Positions 1 to 8,340 of a stretch of DNA of 64,000 bases are shown here, in pieces; positions within the stretch are counted from its first letter, which is position 1; every line of letters begins with the position of its first letter. Origin of the DNA: Dokdonella sp041395345 (GTDB lineage: Bacteria > Pseudomonadota > Gammaproteobacteria > Xanthomonadales > Rhodanobacteraceae); contig NZ_JAWLAR010000001.1 in the NCBI RefSeq assembly GCF_041395345.1, forward strand, positions 124,001 through 188,000, given 5' to 3'. A program made the position numbers and the translations under genes. The notes under the pieces were generated by a model that worked only from the letters and a program-made list of their open reading frames with translations, had not been told where the DNA came from and ran no database searches.

Positions 1-220
1 CGAACTGGTGCTCCTCGGCGATCGCCGCATCGCTCCAGCGGGCCGGTCGATAGAACTTGGCGACAAGTGGCGTCCCGTCCTCGATGCCGATCTGGTAGAC
101 ACGATTTTCATAACTGCCCATGGCGAGCATGCGCCCATCAGGTTCGAATCCGGCATCCGCCACGGCATCGAGAATCAGATCGGGGCTCAGGCCTGCGTAG
201 GGAGCGTCGCCGTGATTCAC
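1..220 (-). CDS. srkA: YihE/SrkA-like stress-response kinase, N-terminal part (runs off left edge)
   Basis: The minus strand reads about 73 residues from a GTG at 218-220 to the window edge. The stretch with YENRVYQIGIEDG followed by LVAKFYRP and RWSDAAI is characteristic of the start of SrkA (YihE), a cytoplasmic Ser/Thr kinase of the aminoglycoside-phosphotransferase fold that counters stress-induced death signalling in E. coli. The Lys in VAKFYRP would be the ATP-binding lysine. The GTG lies 4 bases after the stop of the thioesterase gene upstream, so the two are probably co-transcribed. Only the N-terminus is visible, so the catalytic loop cannot be checked. Confidence 0.8.
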   Translation of the reverse strand, partial: MNHGDAPYAGLSPDLILDAVADAGFEPDGRMLAMGSYENRVYQIGIEDGTPLVAKFYRPARWSDAAIAEEHQF

Positions 221-224
221 CGGC

Positions 225-668
225 TCAGACGGCCTTCGGCGATCGACGCGGCACCACAGCCATGGTCAGACGGGATATGCAGACGAGGTTCTGTTGCCCG
301 TCTTCGATGCGGATCTCCCAAACCTGGGTCGAGCGACCGATATGCAGCGGACGTGCAGTGCCCGTTACCGGCCCTGAAGTCACCGCACGCACGTGATTGG
401 CGTTGATGTCCAGTCCGACTGCCATTTCACTGGCCGGATCGAGCACCAGATTGGCGCCGAGGCTGCCAAGCGATTCGGCCAGCGCCACCGATGCTCCGCC
501 ATGCAAGAGCCCGAAGGGTTGTATGGTGCGCATGTCGACCGGCATCGTGCCGCGCACGTAGTCATCGCCTATTTCGGTCACACGCATGCCGAGATGTTCG
601 ACCATGGTGTTGACGTTCCAGCCATTGATGCGATCAAGATCGACCGATTGTTTCCAGATGGGCACCAT
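225..668 (-). CDS. PaaI/YdiI-family hotdog thioesterase
   Basis: A 147-residue hotdog-fold protein of the PaaI_thioesterase/YdiI (MenI-like) group, which hydrolyses acyl-CoA thioesters in the cytosol. Visible marks are the opening MVPIWKQ, the HGGASVALAESLGS block near residues 55-70 (the central hotdog helix, with the catalytic acidic residue E64 or so), and GLDINANHVRAV further on. The length matches the family. It directly precedes the kinase gene with a 4-base gap. The true acyl-CoA substrate cannot be read from the sequence; the common annotation 1,4-dihydroxy-2-naphthoyl-CoA hydrolase would be misleading without a menaquinone pathway. Confidence 0.85.
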   Translation of the reverse strand: MVPIWKQSVDLDRINGWNVNTMVEHLGMRVTEIGDDYVRGTMPVDMRTIQPFGLLHGGASVALAESLGSLGANLVLDPASEMAVGLDINANHVRAVTSGPVTGTARPLHIGRSTQVWEIRIEDGQQNLVCISRLTMAVVPRRSPKAV

Positions 669-777
669 GAGTCTCCGCGAATGTGCTGCGCGACTATAGC
701 AAGCCGGACATGCGACGATGCGGCAACTATCTGCGTCACGTTGCTGTCATTGCACTGAGCCCCGCGGAGCCTGCCCG

Positions 778-1347
778 ATGATCCGAACACTTGCTCTTGT
801 CGCCCTCATGTTGACGCTGGCAAGCCCTGTGGCGATGGCGCTTCGCTGCGGCAACCAGCTCGTCAGCGATGGGGACCGCGACTTTCAGGTCCGCGAGCGC
901 TGCGGCGACCCCTACTGGGCCGAGACCTGGATTGGCGTCGACGTGGTCGGACGCTACTCGGCGCTGGAAACCCAGCAGGAAGTGGAATGGAGCGTCTGGT
1001 ACTACAACTTCGGACCACGCGCGCTGATCCAGCGACTGGTGTTCGTCGATGGCAACCTGCGCTTCAGCGAATCATTGGGATACGGCGTTCGCGAGATCGG
1101 CGACAGCTGTCGCGCGAACATGAATTTCACCGGACTGAGCAGCGGAGAGCTGGTGGCCAGATGTGGCCAGCCCGCGCATCGACGCGCCTCGAACGACGGT
1201 CTGGTCTACCGCCCGGCGCCCGGCCTGGAAAACTGGCGTCAGCAACGCCGCGAAGAATGGACCTACGACCTTGGCAGCAACCAGTTGCTGCGCGTGCTTC
1301 ACCTGGTCAATGGCAAGGTCGAGTCTGCGCAGAACCTGTCCCGCTAG
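778..1347 (+). CDS. DUF2845 family secreted protein
   Basis: A 189-residue exported protein. The start is the ATG at 778 rather than an in-frame upstream ATG at 718, because it puts a signal peptide (residues 1-21, ending ALA/VAMA) at the N-terminus and has a GGAGCC purine block in front. Two copies of a Cys-Gly unit are visible, LRCGNQLVSDGD...RCGDPYW near residues 22-45 and ELVARCGQP near residue 125, the layout of DUF2845. The function of this family is unknown; location is presumably the periplasm. It is divergent from the thioesterase gene and followed by a repeat-rich gap. Confidence 0.75.
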   Translation: MIRTLALVALMLTLASPVAMALRCGNQLVSDGDRDFQVRERCGDPYWAETWIGVDVVGRYSALETQQEVEWSVWYYNFGPRALIQRLVFVDGNLRFSESLGYGVREIGDSCRANMNFTGLSSGELVARCGQPAHRRASNDGLVYRPAPGLENWRQQRREEWTYDLGSNQLLRVLHLVNGKVESAQNLSR

Positions 1348-1659
1348 CAACTTTCGTTCGTTTCGAGCCCGATCTGTCGGGCGTCTGCCGAAGCAGATCA
1401 ATACGGTGGGAGCGTCCTTCGACGAGCTTCCTTCGACGGGACTCAGGACGAAAGGCACTGACCTGGTGCTCGTCACTCCAGCGCAGGCCGGGATGACGCA
1501 AGCCGGGAATCGGCGCCAGGTCAGTGCGATTCCGCTCAGAGCCTGGCCCGGACTGGGGTCAGAGGACGAACGTCGGGGAAAATCGGACCCTACTCGAGCC
1601 GATCAGTTTACGGCGCAGCGCACTTCGCCTTGCCACTCCCCATTCCCCACTTCCCGCTG
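1348..1659. other. Intergenic region with dispersed repeats
   Basis: A 312-base gap with no credible gene. It carries a copy of the extragenic motif built on CCTTCGAC...CTCAGGACGAA (about 1417-1452), the nested inverted repeat annotated at 1455-1527, and a run of short C-rich words (CCCCATTCCCCACTTCCC) just before the hemY stop codon. No clear U-tract terminator is visible for either flanking gene, which converge here. Confidence 0.6.
1455..1527. repeat. Nested inverted repeat, dispersed extragenic element (copy 1)
   Basis: The outer arms GCACTGACCTGG (1455-1466) and CCAGGTCAGTGC (1516-1527) are perfect 12-base reverse complements. Inside them sits a second palindromic unit of the CGTCA(C/T)TCC...GGGATGACG type. 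A related element with the same order of words is at about 52720-52807, so this is a dispersed element rather than a lone terminator. No run of T follows. Confidence 0.7.
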
Positions 1660-2919
1660 CTACTTCCCGACTGGCAAGCGCGGCACACCGTGGGCGTCGC
1701 GCTCTTCGAAGATGAGTGCGCGCGTATCGACAGTTCTCGGAACCTGGCCGCTCAACGGAACGGCCGGTTCGCCGCGCAGATTGAGCAAGGCATTGCGGTA
1801 GCAGCGATTGGCCAGGCTCTCGTTGCCGGCTCCGGCGTGGCAGTCGCCCAGGGTTTCCCAGGCGATCGGTGATTCGGTTATTTCGACGGCGCGCTCCAGA
1901 TACTGGATGCCCTTGCCCCACAACTTCTGGTCACGACACAAACGTCCGAGCGTGGTCAGCAGCGACGTGCTGTTCGGCGCGATCTGCAACCACGCTTCGG
2001 CGTGGCGGGTTCGCGTGGTCATCTCGGCGGGGCCAATGTCGCTGTAGCACAGCGCCAGTTCGTCACTCCACTCGCGCCGCTGGGCCGATTCGATCTCATC
2101 CATTGCAGCGAGCGTCTGACCGAAGCTCGCGGCACGGCGCGCGAAGGCGGCGATCACGTCGGGTTGCTTGCGGCGATTGCGACCGATGTCGTTCCAGAGG
2201 CTGTTCAGGCGCGCCTGCGAAGGTGCGCTTGCCAGCGCCGCCATCATCACGCGAATTTCCAGCGCGGCAAAGGAATCCGCCGTCAGCGACTGCGTTTTCG
2301 CCAACGTCGGAAGCGCGTCCAGCGCTTGCTGCACGTCGCCTTGAGTCAATGCGGCTTCGACAAGCATCTGCCAGCCGACCGGCGGCAATGCGCCTCGGGC
2401 TGCCTTTGGCTTGAGCAGGGCGAGCGCATCTGCATGGCGTCCGCGTTCAATCATGAACTTGGCTCGCTGGGCCAGGGCCGCCGATTCGAGATCCAGTGCA
2501 GCGTCGTCGAGGACTTTCGATGCGCGCTCGTCGTCGCCGCGCGCGTGGGCCGCACGGGCCATCGCCAGCAGGGCCGGGCCGCGCAGCGCGGGTTGTTTGA
2601 TGGCCTTGGCCAGATGACGTTCAGCCTGTATGTAGCGGCCCTCGGCGAAGGCGGCCAGGCCATTGGCCAGGTTCTCGCGAGCGCGCCGCTTGCGGGCGCG
2701 AATCCAGGCCTGCAGCGGCCAGCGCAGCAAGCGCCAGGCCAGACTCAGCAGGCCCCATAAGACGAGCAGGGCGACCGCAGCAAATACCAGGGTGGTTTCG
2801 ACCGATGTATCGCGCAAGCGCAGCAGCACATAGCCCGGATCTTCAACGACCCATTGCCAGCCGAATGCCGCGGCCGCAGCGATCAGCAGAAGCAGAAAGA
2901 CGCCAATCCAGACTCTCAC
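1660..2919 (-). CDS. hemY: HemY-type TPR membrane protein
   Basis: A 419-residue protein of the gammaproteobacterial HemY family (not the protoporphyrinogen oxidase of the same name). It has an N-terminal membrane segment at residues 3-21, a second at about 42-62, then a long series of TPR-like helices (for example AEGRYIQAERHLAKAI and QYLERAVEITES). The function is unproven; E. coli work links HemX/HemY to late tetrapyrrole synthesis. The GTG start overlaps the hemX stop by four bases (GTGA), so it is translationally coupled at the end of hemD-hemX-hemY. Confidence 0.9.
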   Translation of the reverse strand: MRVWIGVFLLLLIAAAAAFGWQWVVEDPGYVLLRLRDTSVETTLVFAAVALLVLWGLLSLAWRLLRWPLQAWIRARKRRARENLANGLAAFAEGRYIQAERHLAKAIKQPALRGPALLAMARAAHARGDDERASKVLDDAALDLESAALAQRAKFMIERGRHADALALLKPKAARGALPPVGWQMLVEAALTQGDVQQALDALPTLAKTQSLTADSFAALEIRVMMAALASAPSQARLNSLWNDIGRNRRKQPDVIAAFARRAASFGQTLAAMDEIESAQRREWSDELALCYSDIGPAEMTTRTRHAEAWLQIAPNSTSLLTTLGRLCRDQKLWGKGIQYLERAVEITESPIAWETLGDCHAGAGNESLANRCYRNALLNLRGEPAVPLSGQVPRTVDTRALIFEERDAHGVPRLPVGK

Positions 2920-4010
2920 TGCAGCTCCCCGTCACGAGGCTGCGGCGCCAGCACCGGTTGCGACAGGGCGCGGGTCGTGCGCAGGTTGCGCAGTTCTTCC
3001 AGCGCAGTGCCGAGTTCGGGAAGGGCCGGTGCCAGAGGCTTGGTGGCAACCATGTCGAGCGTCGCCAGTGCTTCACTGACCGCAGGGGCGCCAGGGTCCA
3101 GCGCCGCCAGCATGCCGGCGCGTGCACGCGCGAGGGCGGCGCTGAAGCCTTCCTGGTCGCGTGCGAACAGGTAAGTTTCTGCTGCACGCAGGTCTACCGC
3201 AATGAGGGTGCGCAGCAATTCTTCGTTGCGCAGCTCGAACGCAGGGCCGGCGTCATCGTGGCTGACACGCACGAACTGGTCCAGGATCTCGCGGAAGCGC
3301 GAGCGCTCCGGCTTGAGCGCGGCCTGCTCACTGGTTGGCGTGGTCTTCAGTGGCAGCGTGACGATGCGCGCACGCAGATCGGCCAACGCATCCAGAGTGG
3401 CACGGGTTTGCATCGGCCGGGCAGCTTCCAGTGCCTGCATTTCCGCGCTGATGGTTTGGCGAACGGCGCTGAACAGCGGGTCTTCGGCTGCCGCCAGCGC
3501 ACTGTCGGCGAGTCGATAGGCGGCGATTGCACCGCTCGCGTCACGAAACAGAGCCAATCGTTCGCCCGCCAGCTGGAGGATGAACTCGGCCTCGTTCAAG
3601 GCCATGGCATCGCGATTGCTCAGGCGTTGATCAGCCAGATTTGCCACTGCGTCTTCAAGCGCACGCGAGCGTTCGCCGAACGCCAGCACCTCTTCGCGAA
3701 TGCCGCGATTCATCGCTTCGGCATCGCTGGCACGCGTGCGCAATGCATCCATTTCACGACGCAATTGTTCGTTGGCGCTGCTGAGCGCGCTGATCTGTTC
3801 GGCCAGACGCTCTTCACGCTGGGAATCCTGTTCGCGTGTCTGCCGCTCCCAGAACCACCAGCCGAGCAAACCCAGTACCAGCAGTACAATGACGAGGATG
3901 AGGAGGCCAGGCCCGCGACTCTTCCTCGTCGATACCTTGGCGCCGCCCTTCCTTTCGGATTCGGCGGGTGCGGGCAAATTTGCAGCGGATTCGGTTTCCA
4001 TGGGGTCCAT
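2916..4010 (-). CDS. hemX: HemX-type membrane protein
   Basis: The protein is 364 residues from the ATG at 4010; an ATG three codons later (4001) and a TTG at 4043 are alternatives, none with a strong ribosome site. It has a short acidic/polar cytoplasmic tail, one transmembrane helix at about residues 33-54 rich in Leu/Val and ending GWWFWERQ, then a coiled coil (ERLAEQISALSSANEQLRREMDALR) and the HemX C-terminal domain. HemX carries the name uroporphyrinogen-III methyltransferase in some databases but has no methyltransferase fold. It lies between hemD and hemY. Confidence 0.88.
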   Translation of the reverse strand: MDPMETESAANLPAPAESERKGGAKVSTRKSRGPGLLILVIVLLVLGLLGWWFWERQTREQDSQREERLAEQISALSSANEQLRREMDALRTRASDAEAMNRGIREEVLAFGERSRALEDAVANLADQRLSNRDAMALNEAEFILQLAGERLALFRDASGAIAAYRLADSALAAAEDPLFSAVRQTISAEMQALEAARPMQTRATLDALADLRARIVTLPLKTTPTSEQAALKPERSRFREILDQFVRVSHDDAGPAFELRNEELLRTLIAVDLRAAETYLFARDQEGFSAALARARAGMLAALDPGAPAVSEALATLDMVATKPLAPALPELGTALEELRNLRTTRALSQPVLAPQPRDGELQ

Positions 4011-4043
4011 GCTAGCTGAAGACGCCGGCCCGCGGCAGCACAA

Positions 4044-4838
4044 CTACAGGCGATGCCGACTCAGCACGGCGACTGCAGCGGCGAGCAAATCCTTGGGCAA
4101 GGCCGATTCGGCCTCGTGGACATCGCTGAAGCCGTGCTCCCGAGTCTGTTCGGCAAGTCGCTGACTGCTGACTACCACGGCTTCCCTGCGCCATCGCATC
4201 GCCAGCTCGGCGGGTAGCGCTGCCAGCAGGTTGGTCAGAGCCTGAGCGCTGGACAACAGGGTGATCCACGGCCGTTCGGCGTTCCGCAGGGCATTCAGAT
4301 ATCGTTCGCTCAGGTTGGGCGGCTTGCGCTGGTAGACGGCAATGCTCTCGACAAGGGCGCCTCGCTCGCGCAAGGCCGGGGCGAGCAGGTCGCGACCTCC
4401 GGGGGCCTCGATCAGGGCAATGCGCTGGCCGCTGATATTGGCCAGCACGGGTTCGGCAAGCAGCCCCTCGCTGTTGTGCAAATGGGCCGGTGCAATCGCA
4501 GCGATTCCATTTCGGGCCAGAGCGCGTGCGGTACCCGCACCGACGGCGCAAACGCGCAAACTCGACGGAAGCGGATCCGAACCGAGCAGCGAGAGGCCAA
4601 ACAGGACCGCCGTGGGACTGGTGAAGATCCAGGTATCCGCACCGCGCGCGGCAACCAGGTTGCGTTTTGCAGCGGCGGTATCGTCGATCGCGCAAAGGCG
4701 CATGCCGGGCAGTCGAACCACGTGCGCACCGCGGGATCGGGCTCCACGGACCAGCCCCGCCGCAGTGGCAGCAGGGCGAGTGACAATGACACTCGCGCCT
4801 GCGAGTGAGGGCGCTTTGCGCGTGCGGCTGTCGGTCAT
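4044..4838 (-). CDS. hemD: Uroporphyrinogen-III synthase
   Basis: HemD closes and inverts ring D of hydroxymethylbilane to give uroporphyrinogen III, the precursor of heme and siroheme, in the cytosol. The 264-residue protein begins at the ATG at 4838; an ATG at 4871 would add 11 residues. Visible motifs are SVIVTRPA near the start, the WIFTSPTAV segment near residue 80, VCAVGAGTARAL, and LLSSAQALTNLL near residue 200, all conserved HemD blocks. The gene heads hemD-hemX-hemY. hemC, often directly upstream, is not here: the next gene is divergent. Confidence 0.9.
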   Translation of the reverse strand: MTDSRTRKAPSLAGASVIVTRPAATAAGLVRGARSRGAHVVRLPGMRLCAIDDTAAAKRNLVAARGADTWIFTSPTAVLFGLSLLGSDPLPSSLRVCAVGAGTARALARNGIAAIAPAHLHNSEGLLAEPVLANISGQRIALIEAPGGRDLLAPALRERGALVESIAVYQRKPPNLSERYLNALRNAERPWITLLSSAQALTNLLAALPAELAMRWRREAVVVSSQRLAEQTREHGFSDVHEAESALPKDLLAAAVAVLSRHRL

Positions 4839-4949
4839 CTCGGTTCCCGCCCCGATCAGGGTAGGAATCATACTCAAACAGCGCCCTGGCTTGAATGAAC
4901 ACGTCCCGCATGCGCACACTCGCGGCCCGTTTCCAAGCGCGAGCCGTGC

Positions 4950-5447
4950 ATGCCCCCGACCGATGCCTTCGCCAGCAAGCCGCAACGCGAGCGCGACGCA
5001 TTGCGGCTTGCCCTGCAGAAACAGGTGCGCGTCGATATCCCGCTTACGGCTGCAATGCAACTGGGCATCACGGCCTGGGATGGAGAATCGCTGCGCATGA
5101 GCGCACCGCTGGCGCCCAATGTGAATGACAAGGGCTGTGCGTTCGGCGGCAGCCTGACCAGTGTCATGACCCTTGCCTGCTGGTGCCTGGTCACCCTGGC
5201 CATGAAGCAGCGAGGCCTGGCGTGCGACATCTACGTGCAGGACAGCGAAGTGCGCTACCTGGCTCCGGTCTGGGAGGACTTCTCGGCGGAGGCACGACTG
5301 GCCTACGGCAACACCTTCGAGGAGTTCTTCGGCACGCTGGAGTCGCGCGGAAAGGCCCGGCTTTCCGCGCACTGCGAGATTCGTCTGGCTGACGGATGCG
5401 TGGCCAGCCGTCTGAACGCGCGCTTTGTTGCGCTAGGGCAACGCTGA
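4950..5447 (+). CDS. YiiD C-terminal-type hotdog thioesterase
   Basis: A 165-residue protein matching the stand-alone form of the YiiD_C putative thioesterase domain. Typical segments are IPLTAAMQLGI, APLAPNVNDKGCAFGGSL (about residues 53-70) and TLACWCLV, followed by DIYVQDSEVRYLAPV. The family has a hotdog fold and is predicted to act on acyl-CoA or acyl-ACP; no substrate is established. It is divergent from hemD, with about 110 bases between the start codons. Sequence before the ATG at 4950 lacks an obvious ribosome site, so the exact start is less sure than the frame. Confidence 0.8.
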   Translation: MPPTDAFASKPQRERDALRLALQKQVRVDIPLTAAMQLGITAWDGESLRMSAPLAPNVNDKGCAFGGSLTSVMTLACWCLVTLAMKQRGLACDIYVQDSEVRYLAPVWEDFSAEARLAYGNTFEEFFGTLESRGKARLSAHCEIRLADGCVASRLNARFVALGQR

Positions 5448-5542
5448 ACAAGAGGCGCAGCCTCCATGGCACGGAATTACTGTCAGTGCGTCTGATGGGG
5501 CACAATCGGAGTCTGCCGGCTGACAGTCGAGGAGACGACAGC

Positions 5543-5980
5543 ATGATTCCGAACCGATGGTCTGCACGTTCCGCAGCGATCACCCTGCTTGGCCTGGCGC
5601 TGCTCACCGCCGCATTCCCGCTGCTCGCGAAATCGCGTGACAAGCAGCTGACCGAGACCCTGCGCACCTATGCCGCGACGATTCGCTGGGGGTCCATCGA
5701 GCAGGCCGAGAGCTTCGTCTCGCCCGAATACCGCGCCTTGCATCCACTGACCTCTCTGGAACTGGAGCGCTTCAAGCAGGTTCGGATCACCCAGTACACC
5801 GATACGGCCCCGGTTCCTGTCAATGACTATGAGGTCCGCCAGACCGTGGAAATCGGCCTGGTCAATGTGTACACGCAGGAAGCGCGTACGATTGTGGATC
5901 GTCAGATCTGGATCTACGACAAGCAAAACAAGGTCTGGCTGCTCCATTCCGGCTTGCCGGACATCACTCAACGCAATTGA
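5543..5980 (+). CDS. Conserved hypothetical exported protein
   Basis: A 145-residue protein whose ATG is preceded by GAGGAGACGACAGC, a good ribosome site. Residues 1-29 form a signal peptide or anchor (positive start, then ITLLGLALLTAAFPLLA). The rest, with QAESFVSPEYRAL and IWIYDKQNKVWLLHSGLPDI, looks like the small conserved protein often found just before the rhodanese-secB genes in Xanthomonadales. I know of no function for it. It lies in the same direction as the rhodanese and secB genes. Confidence 0.7.
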   Translation: MIPNRWSARSAAITLLGLALLTAAFPLLAKSRDKQLTETLRTYAATIRWGSIEQAESFVSPEYRALHPLTSLELERFKQVRITQYTDTAPVPVNDYEVRQTVEIGLVNVYTQEARTIVDRQIWIYDKQNKVWLLHSGLPDITQRN

Positions 5981-6093
5981 TCGGGCTCGGCGAATCGGTC
6001 CGATTTGCCAGCCCACCCCTTGCTCACGGACAATCGGCGCCCATTTCTCTCCGGCGCGGATCCTCGCGCGCCGCATCAGGCCAGCCAACGACC

Positions 6094-6546
6094 GTGTCCG
6101 AAATCCTCAATCGCCTGCCCGAATTCATCGGCAACCACCCTTTTCTCTCGCTTGGCTTCATTGGCGTGCTCGCCGCGCTCATCGCCAGCGAAGTCGGCCG
6201 CATCACGCGAGGCTACAAGGCGCTGACCCCGGCCGGCCTGACGCAGTTGATCAATCGAAACAATGCCCTGCTGATCGACGTTTCGAGCATCCAGGACTTC
6301 GAGCAGGGCCATATCGCCGGCGCCCGCCATGTCGCCATGAGCCAGTTCGATCCGGAAAACAAGGATCTGGCCAAGGCCCGCGAACTGCCGGTGGCGGTTT
6401 ACTGCAAGACAGGGCAAACCTCGGCCACGGCAGCCAAACGCCTGAAAAAGGCCGGCTTCACCGATGTGTCCACGCTGGATGGCGGCCTTCGTTCCTGGAT
6501 CGAGGCGCAATTGCCGCTGGCCAAGGGTCGAAACAGCGGCAAATAA
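6094..6546 (+). CDS. Membrane-anchored rhodanese (YibN-like)
   Basis: The GTG at 6094 gives 150 residues that open as in YibN homologues (VSEILNRLPEFIGNHPFLS), with one membrane helix at about residues 15-35. A rhodanese domain follows; the active-site loop CKTGQTS (Cys about residue 108) carries the catalytic cysteine that forms a persulfide. The rhodanese-secB-gpsA order is common in gammaproteobacteria. An in-frame ATG at 5977 would add a low-quality extension and is rejected. Sulfur-transfer partner unknown. Confidence 0.82.
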   Translation: MSEILNRLPEFIGNHPFLSLGFIGVLAALIASEVGRITRGYKALTPAGLTQLINRNNALLIDVSSIQDFEQGHIAGARHVAMSQFDPENKDLAKARELPVAVYCKTGQTSATAAKRLKKAGFTDVSTLDGGLRSWIEAQLPLAKGRNSGK

Positions 6547-6660
6547 CCCCCATCTCACTGGATCCAGCCCGGATGCACAACGCGCTGTCGTGCGCCAGCG
6601 CCCTCGGCATGGGATAATCCGGGCCCATTTTTCCCCACGTTTTTCTGGAGCAAACGCAAC

Positions 6661-7164
6661 ATGGCAGAGAATTCCCCCGCAAATGGCGCGGCCAACCCCG
6701 CAGCCGACCCGAGCCAGCCGCAGCTCAACCTGCAAAAAATCTACACCAAGGACATCTCGTTCGAAGTGCCGGATGCGCCCAAGGTTTTCCAGCTTCAGGG
6801 CCAGCCTGGCGTCGAGCTGAACCTGAGCCAGCGCGTCAACACACTCAGCGAAACCGTGTTCGAAGTGGTCCTCAGCGTCACCGTGACCTGCAAGATCGAG
6901 GAAAAGACCGCGTATCTGGCCGAAGTCCACCAGGCCGGCATCTTCGGTGTCGCCGGCTTCGACCAGGCTTCGCAGGAAAACGTGCTGGGCACCTATTGCC
7001 CCAACGTGCTGTTCCCCTACGTGCGCCAGATCGTCTCCGACCTGGTCCAGGGCGGCGGCTTCCCGCCGCTGTATTTGCAGCCGATCAACTTTGACGCGAT
7101 CTATGCCGAGCAGATGCGTCGTCGCAACGAAACGCCGGCCGAAAGTCCAGCGCTCAACTCCTGA
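6661..7164 (+). CDS. secB: Protein-export chaperone SecB
   Basis: SecB holds precursors unfolded in the cytosol and hands them to SecA. The 167-residue protein has an Ala/Pro-rich N-terminal tail of about 20 residues, then the SecB fold with LQKIYTKDISFEVPDAP, the VELNLSQRV strand, AGIFGVAGF, and the CPNVLFPYVR and GGFPPLYLQPINFDAIY blocks. A GGAGCAAACGCAAC segment precedes the ATG. gpsA follows 11 bases later, so the two form an operon, as in many relatives. Confidence 0.97.
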   Translation: MAENSPANGAANPAADPSQPQLNLQKIYTKDISFEVPDAPKVFQLQGQPGVELNLSQRVNTLSETVFEVVLSVTVTCKIEEKTAYLAEVHQAGIFGVAGFDQASQENVLGTYCPNVLFPYVRQIVSDLVQGGGFPPLYLQPINFDAIYAEQMRRRNETPAESPALNS

Positions 7165-7175
7165 GCCAGCGATCG

Positions 7176-8177
7176 ATGAACACGCCGGTTGCGGTTCTCG
7201 GCGCCGGATCGTGGGGCACGGCCCTGGCCGTGCTGCTTGCGCGCAACGGCGTCCCCACCACCTTGTGGGGACGTTCGCCGCAGGGCGTGGTCGACATGGC
7301 CACGCAGCGCGCGAACACGCGCTACCTCCCGGAAATGAATTTCCCCGATGCCCTCGGCATCAGCGGCGTACTCGAAACCTGTGTGCGCGATGCGGCCATC
7401 GTGCTGATCGCCGTACCCAGCCATGCCTTTCGCGAGCTGGTCGACGAGATCGCGCCGTGGGTCGCGGCCGATGCCGGCATCGCCTGGGCTACCAAGGGAT
7501 TCGATCCGGGCTCGGGCCGCTTCCTTCATGAACTGGTCGAGGAGCGCCTGCCGGGCCACCCTGCCGCGGTCGTCACCGGACCTTCTTTCGCCAAGGAAGT
7601 CGCCGCCGGCCTGCCGACTGCGCTGACCGTGCAGTCCAACGACGCCGACTTCGCGCGCAAGCTCGCCCGCCTGCTGCATGCGCCCACCTTTCGTGCCTAC
7701 ACCGGCACCGACATTCTCGGCGCCGAGCTGGGCGGCGCCATGAAGAACGTGCTGGCCGTAGCCACCGGTGTCGCCGATGGCATGGAACTCGGATTGAATG
7801 CACGCGCCGGCCTGATCACGCGCGGCATGAATGAAATCCTGCGCCTTGGCACCGCACTCGGCGCCAAGCCCGAAACCCTGATGGGCCTCGCCGGCCTCGG
7901 CGATCTCGTGCTCACCTGCACCGGCGATCTTTCGCGCAACCGCCGCCTCGGCCTTGCCCTCGGTCGTGGCGTTTCACTCAAGCAGGCAGTCGCGGATATC
8001 GGCCAGGTCGTCGAAAGCATCGTTACCGTCGACGAAGTCGTCCGCCTCGCCCGTCGCGTCGGCATCGAACTGCCGATCGCCGAACACGTGCAGCATGTCC
8101 TTCACGAAGACATGACCCCGGAAGAAGGACTGCGCGCCCTGCTCGCCCGCGAACAGAAACCCGAATACCCCGAGTAA
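7176..8177 (+). CDS. gpsA: Glycerol-3-phosphate dehydrogenase [NAD(P)+]
   Basis: GpsA reduces dihydroxyacetone phosphate to sn-glycerol-3-phosphate for phospholipid synthesis in the cytosol. The 333-residue length is normal. The N-terminal Rossmann motif is GAGSWGTALA (residues 8-17), and the catalytic lysine region GGAMKNVLAVATGVADGM is present near residue 190, with the downstream GLAGLGDLVLTC block. It is coupled to secB. No terminator with a U-tract follows; the next gap holds extragenic palindromes. Confidence 0.97.
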   Translation: MNTPVAVLGAGSWGTALAVLLARNGVPTTLWGRSPQGVVDMATQRANTRYLPEMNFPDALGISGVLETCVRDAAIVLIAVPSHAFRELVDEIAPWVAADAGIAWATKGFDPGSGRFLHELVEERLPGHPAAVVTGPSFAKEVAAGLPTALTVQSNDADFARKLARLLHAPTFRAYTGTDILGAELGGAMKNVLAVATGVADGMELGLNARAGLITRGMNEILRLGTALGAKPETLMGLAGLGDLVLTCTGDLSRNRRLGLALGRGVSLKQAVADIGQVVESIVTVDEVVRLARRVGIELPIAEHVQHVLHEDMTPEEGLRALLAREQKPEYPE

Positions 8178-8246
8178 TCCTCTTCCCCGCCTTTTTCCTT
8201 GAAGGGGGCGTCAGCCGCTATGCCAATTGAATCCTCCTGCAGGGGT

Positions 8247-8318
8247 GGGTCTGAGACCCCTCCGCGCTTCCCCCACAATTCGAAAACGTTGAAACGCGGG
8301 CGGGTCTGAGACCCGCCC
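8247..8318. repeat. Pair of GGGTCTGAGACCC extragenic palindromes
   Basis: Two related palindromes lie between the convergent gpsA and trmL genes. The second is perfect: GGGCGGGTCT (8298-8307), one base, AGACCCGCCC (8309-8318). The first (about 8247-8262) has the same core with an imperfect outer stem. The same core recurs at 52621-52639 and, as a variant, at 52860-52880. The hairpins could terminate transcription from both sides but lack U-tracts. Confidence 0.75.
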
Positions 8319-8340
8319 CTGCGGTCGACCCATAACCGCC

